Assembly (NCBI GenBank): GCA_900769845.1
Contig: CAAGIF010000109.1
Coordinates: 1-16,502, forward strand
DNA from: an uncultured Oscillospiraceae bacterium
GTDB lineage: Bacteria; Bacillota_A; Clostridia; Oscillospirales; Oscillospiraceae
Reading direction: 5' to 3'
Length of the DNA: 16,502 nucleotides
Under the pieces are notes generated by a model. It was not told the DNA's origin, did not search any database, and worked only from the letters and a program-made list of their open reading frames with translations. Shown in pieces: positions 7,884 to 14,851 of this stretch (its first letter is position 1; every line of letters begins with the position of its first letter). Both the position numbers and the translations under genes were made by a program.

Positions 7884-7923
7884 AAAGCCGGTACGAAGGA
7901 GATTTCTTTGTACTGGCTTTTTT
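7884..7923 (+). terminator. Rho-independent terminator of the antiporter gene
   Basis: 11-bp stem (7884-7894 with 7910-7920) containing one G-U pair, a 15-nt loop and a T run (7918-7923), three bases after the stop codon. Confidence 0.85.
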
Positions 7924-7932
7924 GCCGAAGTG

Positions 7933-7941
7933 TGTTATAAT
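7933..7941 (+). promoter_or_regulatory. Extended -10 promoter of the DUF523/Nudix/TIM-barrel operon
   Basis: TGT-TATAAT: a perfect TATAAT (7936-7941) preceded by the TGn extension at 7933-7935. No good -35 is present at 17 bp, because that position lies in the upstream terminator stem, so recognition probably depends on the extended -10. Confidence 0.6.
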
Positions 7942-7965
7942 GGCAGAAAACAGGAGGGGATAGCT

Positions 7966-8382
7966 ATGAAAGTGGTCGTAAGTGCCTGCCTGCTGGGCAG
8001 AAACTGCAAATATAATGGGGGCAATAACTATAATCCCAGGGTTGCAGCCTTTTTGGAAGATAAGGAAGTGATCGAGGTCTGTCCGGAGGTTCTGGCTGGT
8101 CTTGGCATTCCCAGAACCCCGATTGAAATTGTAGATGGCGTGCTGACAGACCGGAACGGTCGTAGGGTGGATGCCGAGCTGCGCCGGGCTGTGGAGGAAC
8201 TGATGCTTGAACTTGGCCGGGAGGAGATATCCTGCGCGGTGCTTCAGTCCAGAAGTCCCACATGCGGGGTGAATCAAATCTATGACGGCACCTTTTCCGG
8301 AACGCGGATACCGGGAAGCGGCGTATTTGCCCAGGCGCTGAAGGATGCGGGGATTCGGGTCATTGACGTGGAAGATCTGTAA
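7966..8382 (+). CDS. DUF523 protein, 2-thiouracil desulfurase (TudS)-like
   Basis: A 138-residue cytoplasmic protein, ATG 7966 behind AGGAGGGGA (7952-7960). Seen: SACLLG at 6-11 (Cys8), CPEVLAGL at 39-46 (Cys39), PRTPIEI at 49-55, and SRSPTCG at 95-101 (Cys100). These three Cys-containing motifs define DUF523. In characterised TudS enzymes, three cysteines from the equivalent motifs hold an Fe-S cluster that takes sulfur from 2-thiouracil, giving uracil (established knowledge). All three are present here, as are Cys14 and Cys90. Not every DUF523 member has been tested, so desulfurase activity is a family-based prediction. It is the first gene of a tight operon with a Nudix hydrolase and an isomerase-like TIM barrel, which would suit metabolite repair or modified-nucleotide salvage. 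Normal length for the short single-domain form. Confidence 0.9.
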   Translation: MKVVVSACLLGRNCKYNGGNNYNPRVAAFLEDKEVIEVCPEVLAGLGIPRTPIEIVDGVLTDRNGRRVDAELRRAVEELMLELGREEISCAVLQSRSPTCGVNQIYDGTFSGTRIPGSGVFAQALKDAGIRVIDVEDL

Positions 8383-8396
8383 AGGGGAGATAATAG

Positions 8397-8858
8397 ATGA
8401 ATCCGAATCATAAAGTATCGGTAGCGGCCCTGGTGACCAATGACCGGGGAGAAATTCTGCTGGTGAACAGTCCCTGGCGGGGGTGGGAATACCCCGGCGG
8501 GCTGATTGAACCGGGGGAGACCTTCCAGCAGGCGCTGCACCGGGAAATTTGGGAAGAAGCCGGCGTCCGGGTGGAGATCACCGGATTTGTTGGTATCTGT
8601 AAAAATGTGGGGTTGGATATCGTCAATATCGATTTTACTGCCCGATATCTGGACGGAGAGCTGACCACCAGCGAGGAAAGCACGGAGGTGGGCTGGTTCA
8701 CACCGGAGGAAGCGATGGAAAAGATTACCTTCCCACTGACCCGGAAACGGCTGCGTAATATGCTCTCCGGGGATCAAAATGCCCACTTGTTCTGCTTCCG
8801 CAGAGATCCGTTTGAGATTGTTGAAGATGGAGAATTTTCCGTAGGGAAGGGGGAATAA
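8397..8858 (+). CDS. Nudix hydrolase
   Basis: A 153-residue protein starting 14 nt after the DUF523 stop, behind AGGGGAGA (8383-8390). The Nudix box is complete: Gly35, Glu41, then Arg49-Glu50, Glu53-Glu54, Gly56 and Val57, matching the canonical spacing G-x5-E-x7-R-E-U-x-E-E-x-G-U. These acidic residues bind Mg2+ or Mn2+ and catalyse cleavage of a nucleoside diphosphate linked to another group. The opening strand KVSVAALVTNDRGEILLV (6-23) is the usual beta-strand pair before the box. Residues after ~125 form a charged tail. Substrate cannot be assigned: MutT-type oxidised nucleotides, sugar nucleotides and ADP-ribose are all possible. The neighbour DUF523 gene favours a damaged or modified nucleotide (inference). 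Confidence 0.9.
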   Translation: MNPNHKVSVAALVTNDRGEILLVNSPWRGWEYPGGLIEPGETFQQALHREIWEEAGVRVEITGFVGICKNVGLDIVNIDFTARYLDGELTTSEESTEVGWFTPEEAMEKITFPLTRKRLRNMLSGDQNAHLFCFRRDPFEIVEDGEFSVGKGE

Positions 8859-8862
8859 CATC

Positions 8863-9654
8863 ATGATCCGATTTGGAATGCCCACGCTGATCGAACTGGA
8901 TACCCTGGACCAGAGCGCGGCGCTGTGCCGGGAGCTGGGATTATCCTTTGTGGAAATGAATATGAATCTACCCCAGTTTCAGACCCAGGCTATGGATGCG
9001 GAGCATCTGAAACGGGTTGCGCAGACATACGGCATTGGTTTTACTGTCCATCTGGATGAGAATATGAATCCTGCGGACTTTAACCCTGTGATTGCCCAGG
9101 CCTACCGGCAGGCAGCGCTGGACGGGATAGAATTTGCCAAGAGGGCGGAGATCCCGGTGCTGAACATGCATATGGTACAGGGCGTTTATTTTACCCTTCC
9201 GGAGGGAAAAGTCTATCTCTTCGAGAAGTTCTGCCGGGAATACCGGGACAATATGCTCCGGTTCCGGGATGCCTGCCACCGGGCGGTGGGAGACAGCGGC
9301 GTTAAGGTCTGTATCGAAAACTGGCATGGCTACACTCCCGTACAGATTCAGGTTTTGGACGAACTGCTGGAAAGCGATGCCTTCGGTCTGACCTACGATG
9401 TGGGACACAATCTGTGTAAAAACGGTATGGATGAGCCGGTGATCCTGGCGCGAAAGAATCATTTGCACCACATGCACCTGCACGATGTGAAGGATGGAAC
9501 CAAGGATCATCAGCCTCTGGGAACGGGAGAACTGGACACTTTCAAATATCTGGAGCTTGCCCGGGAGCGAGGAACTTCCGTGGTGGTGGAAACCAAAACC
9601 GTTGCCGGCCTGCGTCAGTCAGCCGTATGGATGCAAGAAAAAGACCTGCTGTAA
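8863..9654 (+). CDS. Sugar phosphate isomerase/epimerase-like TIM barrel (AP endonuclease 2 family)
   Basis: A 263-residue protein beginning 4 nt after the Nudix stop, so almost certainly translationally linked; the GGGAAGGGGG at 8844-8853, inside the Nudix 3' end, serves as ribosome binding site. Barrel strands with candidate metal ligands appear in the order expected for this xylose-isomerase-like superfamily: TVHLDEN (His63), NMHMVQG (His103), CIENW (Glu152), TYDVGHN (Asp179/His182), HMHLHD (His205/His207) and VVETKT (Glu243). Family members include sugar epimerases, dehydratases and endonuclease IV; true endonuclease IV is longer in its metal loops, so a small-molecule role is more likely. 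The substrate is unknown. The last codons overlap the terminator stem at 9638-9668. Confidence 0.85.
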   Translation: MIRFGMPTLIELDTLDQSAALCRELGLSFVEMNMNLPQFQTQAMDAEHLKRVAQTYGIGFTVHLDENMNPADFNPVIAQAYRQAALDGIEFAKRAEIPVLNMHMVQGVYFTLPEGKVYLFEKFCREYRDNMLRFRDACHRAVGDSGVKVCIENWHGYTPVQIQVLDELLESDAFGLTYDVGHNLCKNGMDEPVILARKNHLHHMHLHDVKDGTKDHQPLGTGELDTFKYLELARERGTSVVVETKTVAGLRQSAVWMQEKDLL

Positions 9655-9668
9655 AAGCAGGTCTTTTT
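9638..9668. terminator. Bidirectional terminator between convergent units
   Basis: Perfect 13-bp inverted repeat (9638-9650 with 9656-9668), loop of 5 nt, with AAAAA at the left end and TTTTT at the right end, so it can terminate on both strands. It contains the TAA stop (9652-9654) of the TIM-barrel gene and lies 10 bp past the end of the propeller gene on the opposite strand. Confidence 0.92.
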
Positions 9669-9678
9669 CGCATGATTA

Positions 9679-11628
9679 TCAGGAGATCTTGATGCCGTGA
9701 ACACCGCCCCGGGTGCCGAATACCAGCATGTCTTCGAAGACAACGGGGGATGCCTCGGTGGTGGTATCAAAAATAATGTCGTCTAAGATCTCACCGGTTT
9801 CTGCGTCCAGCAGACGGATTCTGCCGGAGGCGTTGATATATGCCAGATATGCTTTGCCCTCCTCAGTGTAGAAGGCCACAGGAGAACTCCAGGCGTAGTT
9901 GAAGGTGGAGGTTTCCCATACCACTTCGCCGGTTTCTCTGTTGATGGCGATCATGGTGCCGTCATAGGCCTTGGGAATCCGGGCGACAATGTAGATGATC
10001 AGATCTTCAATATTGCTGCCTTCCTTGCCAAGCAACGGGGTTGCCTGCACACCGCCGGACACATCCTTCACGGTTACACAGTCCCGGGACAGCTCCCATA
10101 CGATTTCACCGGTCTGGGCGTTGAGCTTATAGATGGAAACAGAACCGTGACCCACTTGGTTGGCCCATTTGCCTGCGGTCCAGTGAAGAGACGGGGCGGT
10201 GTAGATATAGCCGTTTCCGTCTTCTCCCCATTCAAAGACCGGGGAGGAATTGGAGTCGTCCTTGGTATCCTGGGCCCAGACAAGCTCCATGGTGTTTAAG
10301 TCCACGCAGTGGAACAGGCCGCCGTTTTCGGATACATACAGGTAATTGCCCACGATGCTGGCGCTGCTTTCGTAGCCCAGATACCGTCGGTCCTTTTTGT
10401 AGTAATCGCTGGTATAACGGGTTTTCACGGGGGCATCAGGCGCAACGGAGATAGTGCCTGCAGCTTTGTCATATTGGGTGTTCAGCTTGATGGTATAGAG
10501 AATACCGTTCTCGCTGGGCCAGATCAGGGTATCGGTTTCCGCGTGTACAAGAGGGGAGGAGTCGAAGGCGGTCCAATCCTGGCGGAATTCGAAGGTCTCC
10601 TCATGGCCGTGACGGTAGAGGATCTCGCCGGTGATCAGACTGACCACGAACATCCGGGGTGTGGTGTCATAGGTGTAAAGCCCGGCGCCCACATACAGCA
10701 GGGGATACCCTCTGGGGTCAAGGGCGCCGGCGCCCTTGAAGTTCATGCCGATGTTAATCACATCCCGGGTGGGTGTGCCGTCCTCCAGATCGTAGAAGTG
10801 AACCTTGCCGTCCAGGGTGGCATAAATGACTTCCACGAGATCTTCCTTATTCTTCTTGCTCTCATACAGGTTCATGATGGCCCGGGTCTCAGCGTCCCAC
10901 TGTACCACCAGGGGCTGTCCGGTCCAGGCGCAGCCGCCCCAGCCGTCCAGCGCGCCCACGGAATGGGACCAGACCCTGGTCAGCTTTTCTTCCTTGACCA
11001 CAGCTGTACCGTAGGTGGCGCTGTTGCGGTAGTTATTTCCCCGGAAGGTAGAAACACCGGGCAGGGCAAAATAATCGGATCCTTCACCGAAGGAAATGGG
11101 ATCAGCCCGCTGATAGCTTTCCACGATGGTTTCATTTTCAATGATCTCCCAGGTCATATTCCAGTTTTCCGGGTTGCTGACATCGGTCATAGCGGGCTGG
11201 AACAGAACGGGAGGCTCCGTGGGTGCCTCCGTCTGGGGAGGTTCGGTTTCCGTGGGGGATGGCTCGGTGGGATGCTCTGTGGGGGAAACTGTCTGCTCCG
11301 TTCCGGGGTTATGTACATCGGCGGGAACATCTGCTCTCTGCCAGATCCGATAGCCGAAGAGGGTGGCGGCCAGAATCATAAGGGTTGTAAAGTACAAAAC
11401 TGCCAGTACAATACCGCTGATCTCAGCTTTTTTCCGGCGATGGGCAATGATTTTGTTCACTGTCATACCCACGCAAAGGATGGCCATAATGGCGCAAATG
11501 ACCAAAAGGCTCATAAAACCGCCCCGCAGCCGGCTGACATCCTGGGCTGCGCCGTAGGCGGCTGCGGCAGGGGTGGCCAGCGCAAAAACGGTGGATACTG
11601 CCAAAAGAAACGCACTTGCCTTCTTCAT
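9679..11628 (-). CDS. Membrane-anchored PQQ-like beta-propeller protein
   Basis: A 649-residue protein. ATG at 11628 is chosen over a TTG five codons upstream (11643) because GGAGG (complement of 11637-11641) is correctly placed for the ATG. Order of parts: signal-like segment 1-25 (MKKASAFLLA, Ala-rich end), transmembrane helices about 37-58 and 70-94 separated by a basic RRKK, a Pro/Thr/Glu-rich linker 101-140, then a seven- or eight-bladed propeller to the C-terminus. Blades are recognisable by repeats such as LNTMELVW, LNAQTGEIVW, INRETGEVVW and LDAETGEIL, each a turn followed by a strand. Such domains are common in secreted Clostridia proteins and usually act as binding or scaffolding modules; PQQ binding is not implied. 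The linker suggests a propeller held away from the membrane on the cell surface. No enzyme is recognised. Single-gene unit, with its own promoter. Confidence 0.85.
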   Translation of the reverse strand: MKKASAFLLAVSTVFALATPAAAAYGAAQDVSRLRGGFMSLLVICAIMAILCVGMTVNKIIAHRRKKAEISGIVLAVLYFTTLMILAATLFGYRIWQRADVPADVHNPGTEQTVSPTEHPTEPSPTETEPPQTEAPTEPPVLFQPAMTDVSNPENWNMTWEIIENETIVESYQRADPISFGEGSDYFALPGVSTFRGNNYRNSATYGTAVVKEEKLTRVWSHSVGALDGWGGCAWTGQPLVVQWDAETRAIMNLYESKKNKEDLVEVIYATLDGKVHFYDLEDGTPTRDVINIGMNFKGAGALDPRGYPLLYVGAGLYTYDTTPRMFVVSLITGEILYRHGHEETFEFRQDWTAFDSSPLVHAETDTLIWPSENGILYTIKLNTQYDKAAGTISVAPDAPVKTRYTSDYYKKDRRYLGYESSASIVGNYLYVSENGGLFHCVDLNTMELVWAQDTKDDSNSSPVFEWGEDGNGYIYTAPSLHWTAGKWANQVGHGSVSIYKLNAQTGEIVWELSRDCVTVKDVSGGVQATPLLGKEGSNIEDLIIYIVARIPKAYDGTMIAINRETGEVVWETSTFNYAWSSPVAFYTEEGKAYLAYINASGRIRLLDAETGEILDDIIFDTTTEASPVVFEDMLVFGTRGGVHGIKIS

Positions 11629-11658
11629 GAAGTGCACCTCCAAAAATGAGTTTTGTTC

Positions 11659-11687
11659 AGTATATCATGTTTTAGGGTGAACAGCAA
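11659..11687 (-). promoter_or_regulatory. Promoter of the propeller gene
   Basis: On the minus strand: TTGCTG (complement of 11682-11687), 17 bp, then TATACT (complement of 11659-11664) with a TGA extension in front. The leader to the ATG at 11628 is about 25 nt. Confidence 0.65.
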
Positions 11688-11730
11688 GGAAGAAAATGAA
11701 GGAATTTGGCGAAATCCATCTTAGACAGTA

Positions 11731-11765
11731 GAAAAAGCAGACCGCCGAGCCGACGGTCTGCTTAA
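11731..11765 (-). terminator. Rho-independent terminator of the pentad-repeat regulator gene
   Basis: 10-bp stem (11754-11763 with 11735-11744), 9-nt loop, then a T run on the minus strand (complement of 11732-11736), starting five bases after the regulator stop codon. Confidence 0.88.
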
Positions 11766-11768
11766 AAA

Positions 11769-12542
11769 TCAGGAAAGAAATAATAGAAAGAGTTTCATTG
11801 CCCAGCGCAACAGGGGATGAGCCTGCTGTTCCAACAAAGATCGGACGGTGTCCGTATCCGAAGAGGATATCCGGCCTAAATGTCGGTACAACGAGCCGGT
11901 GGCCACGGTTTTGCCGATGGCGATTCTGGCATTTGCATGATCACCCACCGCTATGTAATAGCCCTTGGCAGCTGCGCCCAAAGAGAAAAATCCGATACTG
12001 ACTCCGCCGATGGCCAGAAAACCTAAAGCGATCGCGCCGATGCTGATCAGGCCTGCGGATAAAGCGCCCAGGGCAATTATACCCAGGGAAGCTGCGCCGA
12101 AGGATATTACGCCCAGAGATGCGATGCCAAAGGAGAAGATTCCGCTGGAGGCAAAACCCAGGCTAAATACACCGGTGGCTTTCAGCCCCACGGCGAAGAA
12201 ACCGCGGGCATTCTTGCCGATGTGATACAGGGGCATCCCCAGCAGCATTTTCTCACTCTTGCGTTCAAATTTGTCAAAGAAGGCAGGATAGGTAAACAGC
12301 CCCAACCCGGAGGATTCCTCCTTCTCTTTGCCTGCAGGATCCGCAACTGTGTCTTTCAGAAGATAATCCATGGAGCAATCAAAGAGCTTTCCAAGCCTGA
12401 TTAACTTGTCTGTTTCCGGATAGGCGATATCCGATTCCCATTTGCTCACAGATTGTCGGGATACACTCAGTATTTCCGCAAGCTGCTCCTGAGTATAGTT
12501 GTTTTTCTTTCTTTGGGTGGCGATTTTTTCACCGAGGGTCAT
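11769..12542 (-). CDS. XRE-family regulator fused to a glycine-pentad repeat domain
   Basis: A 257-residue protein. ATG 12542 is chosen because AAAGGAG sits 8 nt upstream on the minus strand (around 12551-12557) and a helix-turn-helix begins at once. Residues 1-64 are a typical XRE/Cro domain: LGEKIATQRK, YTQEQLAEIL, VSRQSVSKWE (recognition helix), YPETDKLIRL and the closing FDCSMDYLL. A linker (65-100) follows. From Gly109 to Gly194 glycine recurs exactly every fifth residue, 18 times, mostly as G-phi-phi-S/A-phi; residues 122-192 contain no charged, Pro, Asn, Gln, Tyr or Trp residue. A less regular continuation (200-216) and a polar-then-hydrophobic tail follow. The N-terminus predicts DNA binding; the repeat may be a beta-solenoid or a membrane-embedded or oligomerising domain. 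Target genes and signal are unknown. Monocistronic by flanking signals. Confidence 0.87.
   Translation of the reverse strand: MTLGEKIATQRKKNNYTQEQLAEILSVSRQSVSKWESDIAYPETDKLIRLGKLFDCSMDYLLKDTVADPAGKEKEESSGLGLFTYPAFFDKFERKSEKMLLGMPLYHIGKNARGFFAVGLKATGVFSLGFASSGIFSFGIASLGVISFGAASLGIIALGALSAGLISIGAIALGFLAIGGVSIGFFSLGAAAKGYYIAVGDHANARIAIGKTVATGSLYRHLGRISSSDTDTVRSLLEQQAHPLLRWAMKLFLLFLS
11949..12218 (-). repeat. 18-unit glycine pentad repeat within the regulator gene
   Basis: Codons for residues 109-198, in 15-base steps. The first residue of every unit is Gly; the fourth is Ser or Ala in nearly all; the remaining positions are mostly Ile, Leu, Val, Phe or Ala. DNA units are diverged from each other, so the periodicity is kept at protein level rather than reflecting a recent expansion. 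Confidence 0.85.
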
Positions 12543-12577
12543 AATGAATACTCCTTTCACCGGTTGGTTGTGAGGAA

Positions 12578-12607
12578 ATTGTACCCCGTAGAGCCGTTAT
12601 TTGCCAC
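12578..12607 (-). promoter_or_regulatory. Possible promoter of the regulator gene
   Basis: On the minus strand: GTGGCA (complement of 12602-12607), 18 bp, TACAAT (complement of 12578-12583). The -35 is 4/6 and the -10 is 5/6. The 131-bp gap between fbp and this gene holds nothing else clear. Confidence 0.4.
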
Positions 12608-12673
12608 CATTTTTCCGGTTCGATTTGTAAACTTTGGGTTGCATTAGGGATTTTGGCATTATTTAGCAAAAAA

Positions 12674-14665
12674 TCAGCTGTGATGATCCTCTGTGATAGC
12701 GCCGCAACGGAATGCCTCCAGCAGCATCATCAGGTCATATACTCTGGATTGCAGTTCCCGGCCCTCGTCGGCGTGAAGTACCCGCATACGGGTCTCCAGC
12801 TCCTCGAAGATCAGCGAATCGTTGTCGATATCCCGGCCTAGCTGGATGGCAGCCTGCCGTCCGGCAAAGGGTTGTTGGGAAACGATCCGCAGATTCCGGG
12901 AGTTGAAGATCAGGGTATAGCCGGCGATACCGGAGGTGGCCTGGTAAGCCTTACTGAAACCGCCGTCGATGACGATCAGCTTGCCGCCGCCCTTAATGGG
13001 ACTTTCTCCCTTCTTAGCCCGGACAGGAACATGACCGTTGATAATATGGCAGTGGGGGCCGTTGAGACCGAATTCCTGCAGAAGCATTTCGCATACGCTT
13101 TGGTCGTGGTACAGGGCGTAGTAGGCATTTTTTGGTTCTGCCCAGGTGCTTTCGTCCAGGATGAACCGGCGCTCGAAGGTGGTCATCCGATCCCGTCCGA
13201 AGATGGGGCTGTTCCTGCCGGCCCAGAGCCACCATAAAAAGTCCAGACCGAACTGCCGCTCCGGGGTACCCCGCTTCTGATAGTAGGGCTTTCTGGCGGT
13301 CATTTCCGCGTAGTCCAGAAATTCCTTGCCCCGGCGCTCCACGCCGCCGATCCGGAAGGAAAGGAGAGAACCATCCTCATTCATGGGGATACAGCCGTGG
13401 AACAGCAGATTGCCGTTGACAGTTTTATACAGGCCGCCTTTGGAGAACAGAAATCGCACATGTTTCTGCAATTTCTCGGAATGACGGAAGGAGTCTGTCA
13501 GTTGGTCAATGACAGTCTTTTCTTCGTCGGTAAGTCGGTAAGGATCTTTTGGGTCCACAGTTGGAAAGTCACAATCTGCCAGAGGATACTCGCTGCCTGC
13601 AATCCGGACGGTTTTCTTTTCATAGTCGATCTTATCCAGCAGCAACCGGTCTTCCATGCCGAATTCCGGACGGCGGAGAATCTTTTGCCCCTCCAGCTTG
13701 AAGAGGATGACCGTGATGGCTTTGTACATTCGAGCGGAGAGAAGCTTGTCCTTTTCGGTGTACTGATCTGCGTCTGAGCTGGTTAGCTTGACCTTGAAGC
13801 AGGAAAGATCGCAATCCTTGTAGACCTCGTTGGCGAAGATGGACAGAGGCCGCAGGGAAATGCCGTAACCGGTCTCGATCACATCCAGGTTATTGTAGTG
13901 GATGGAATTGCTCAGCACCGTTGCTACCAGTGTCCGGGAACCGGACGCGGCGCCCATCCACAGAATGTCGTGGTTACCCCACTGAATATCCACACTGTGG
14001 CAGCTCATCAGGGAGTCCATAACGATATCCGCCCGGGGGCCCCGGTCGAAAATATCGCCCACGATATGCAGCTGGTCAACGGTCAGACTTTTGATAACCT
14101 CGCACAGCGCCTGGATCACATCCGGCGCCTGACCGATCTGGACGATAGTGTCGATAATATTTTCATATTGGGTCTTCTTGGATCCGTCTTCGTCCCGGAC
14201 ATGGATCATTTCGTCCAGAACAGAAGCATACCCCTGGGGCATCAGAGAGCGAACCTTGTTTCGGGTGTGCTTAGTAGAAACAAAGCGGGCCACCTGCACC
14301 AGCCGATGCAGGGTAATATGATACCAATCCTCCAGATCGGACCGCTGATCCGTGATCAGCGCCAGCTTTTCTGCGGGGTAGTAGATCAGCGTTGCCAGTT
14401 CGCTGCGCTCCTCGGAGGTCATAATGCCGCCGAACAGGGCGTCCAGTTTTTCCCGCACCTCACCGGAGCAGGAGTTGAGAATATGCAAAAATGCTTCATG
14501 TTCACCGTGAATATCGGACATGAAATGCTCGGTACCCTTGGGCAGATTTAAAATTGTCCGCAGACGGATGATCTCCGTGCCGGCAGCCTGAACGGTAGGG
14601 AACTGCTTGGCAAGGATCCGCAGATAATGAAGCTGATCGGGATGAAATTCAGTGGGGTTTCTCAT
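12674..14665 (-). CDS. fbp: Fructose-1,6-bisphosphatase, class III
   Basis: A 663-residue cytoplasmic enzyme that removes the 1-phosphate of fructose 1,6-bisphosphate in gluconeogenesis. ATG 14665 lies 8 nt after AGAAGGAGG on the minus strand. The metallophosphoesterase core is intact: SDIHGEHEAF (50-59, Asp51 and His53), GDIFDRGP (203-210), WGNHD (229-233), and C-terminal INGHVPV and VIDGGFSKAY. Class III enzymes (FBPase_2) are ~640-670 residues and found mainly in Firmicutes, so both length and content fit; classes I and II are half this size. It reads away from the ABC exporter gene and appears monocistronic, with an extended -10 promoter. No clear intrinsic terminator follows: the stop codon is followed by TTTTTTG but the preceding inverted repeat is only about four base pairs. 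Confidence 0.96.
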   Translation of the reverse strand: MRNPTEFHPDQLHYLRILAKQFPTVQAAGTEIIRLRTILNLPKGTEHFMSDIHGEHEAFLHILNSCSGEVREKLDALFGGIMTSEERSELATLIYYPAEKLALITDQRSDLEDWYHITLHRLVQVARFVSTKHTRNKVRSLMPQGYASVLDEMIHVRDEDGSKKTQYENIIDTIVQIGQAPDVIQALCEVIKSLTVDQLHIVGDIFDRGPRADIVMDSLMSCHSVDIQWGNHDILWMGAASGSRTLVATVLSNSIHYNNLDVIETGYGISLRPLSIFANEVYKDCDLSCFKVKLTSSDADQYTEKDKLLSARMYKAITVILFKLEGQKILRRPEFGMEDRLLLDKIDYEKKTVRIAGSEYPLADCDFPTVDPKDPYRLTDEEKTVIDQLTDSFRHSEKLQKHVRFLFSKGGLYKTVNGNLLFHGCIPMNEDGSLLSFRIGGVERRGKEFLDYAEMTARKPYYQKRGTPERQFGLDFLWWLWAGRNSPIFGRDRMTTFERRFILDESTWAEPKNAYYALYHDQSVCEMLLQEFGLNGPHCHIINGHVPVRAKKGESPIKGGGKLIVIDGGFSKAYQATSGIAGYTLIFNSRNLRIVSQQPFAGRQAAIQLGRDIDNDSLIFEELETRMRVLHADEGRELQSRVYDLMMLLEAFRCGAITEDHHS

Positions 14666-14709
14666 GAAAACAACCTCCTTCTTATGGGGAAGCGAACATC
14701 TTGATATCT

Positions 14710-14737
14710 ATTCTACCATAACCGCAGGAAAATGCAA
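14710..14737 (-). promoter_or_regulatory. Promoter of fbp
   Basis: On the minus strand: TTGCAT (complement of 14732-14737), 16 bp, TAGAAT (complement of 14710-14715) preceded by a TGG extension. The leader to the ATG is about 38 nt. Confidence 0.65.
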
Positions 14738-14792
14738 GCGAAGCAACTGTTTTTCCACGAGTTTTGCCCCGTTGGGGCGGCTGGATTATCCG

Positions 14793-14821
14793 TTGCAAAA
14801 TAAAGGGAAACATGGTATAAT
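14793..14821 (+). promoter_or_regulatory. Promoter of the ABC exporter gene
   Basis: TTGCAA (14793-14798), 17 bp, TATAAT (14816-14821) with a TGG extension. The leader to the TTG start at 14852 is about 24 nt. The -35 elements of this and the divergent fbp promoter are about 55 bp apart. Confidence 0.75.
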
Positions 14822-14839
14822 TCTACCAGATGATCCTAT

Positions 14840-14846
14840 GAGGTGA
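14840..14846 (+). promoter_or_regulatory. Ribosome binding site for the TTG start of the ABC gene
   Basis: GAGGTGA lies 5 nt before TTG 14852. No in-frame ATG occurs before codon 8 (14873), which has no ribosome binding site, and the family sequence is already present from the TTG onwards. Confidence 0.7.
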
Positions 14847-14851
14847 GAAAA

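Noticed and set aside
10309..11649. Long plus-strand open frame opposite the propeller gene
   Set aside because: Composition is Gly/His/Val-rich without domain motifs, and it has no ribosome binding site or promoter. The minus-strand gene has signal, helices and repeats.
11949..12218. Repeat region considered as a CRISPR array or DNA tandem repeat
   Set aside because: The 15-base periodicity is in codons; the DNA units differ from one another and there are no constant repeats with variable spacers.
12674..12700. Possible terminator right after fbp
   Set aside because: A T run follows the stop on the minus strand, but the inverted repeat before it is only about four base pairs, too weak to call.
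13898..14551. Plus-strand open frame opposite fbp
   Set aside because: It lies inside the well-supported class III FBPase gene and has no independent start signals.
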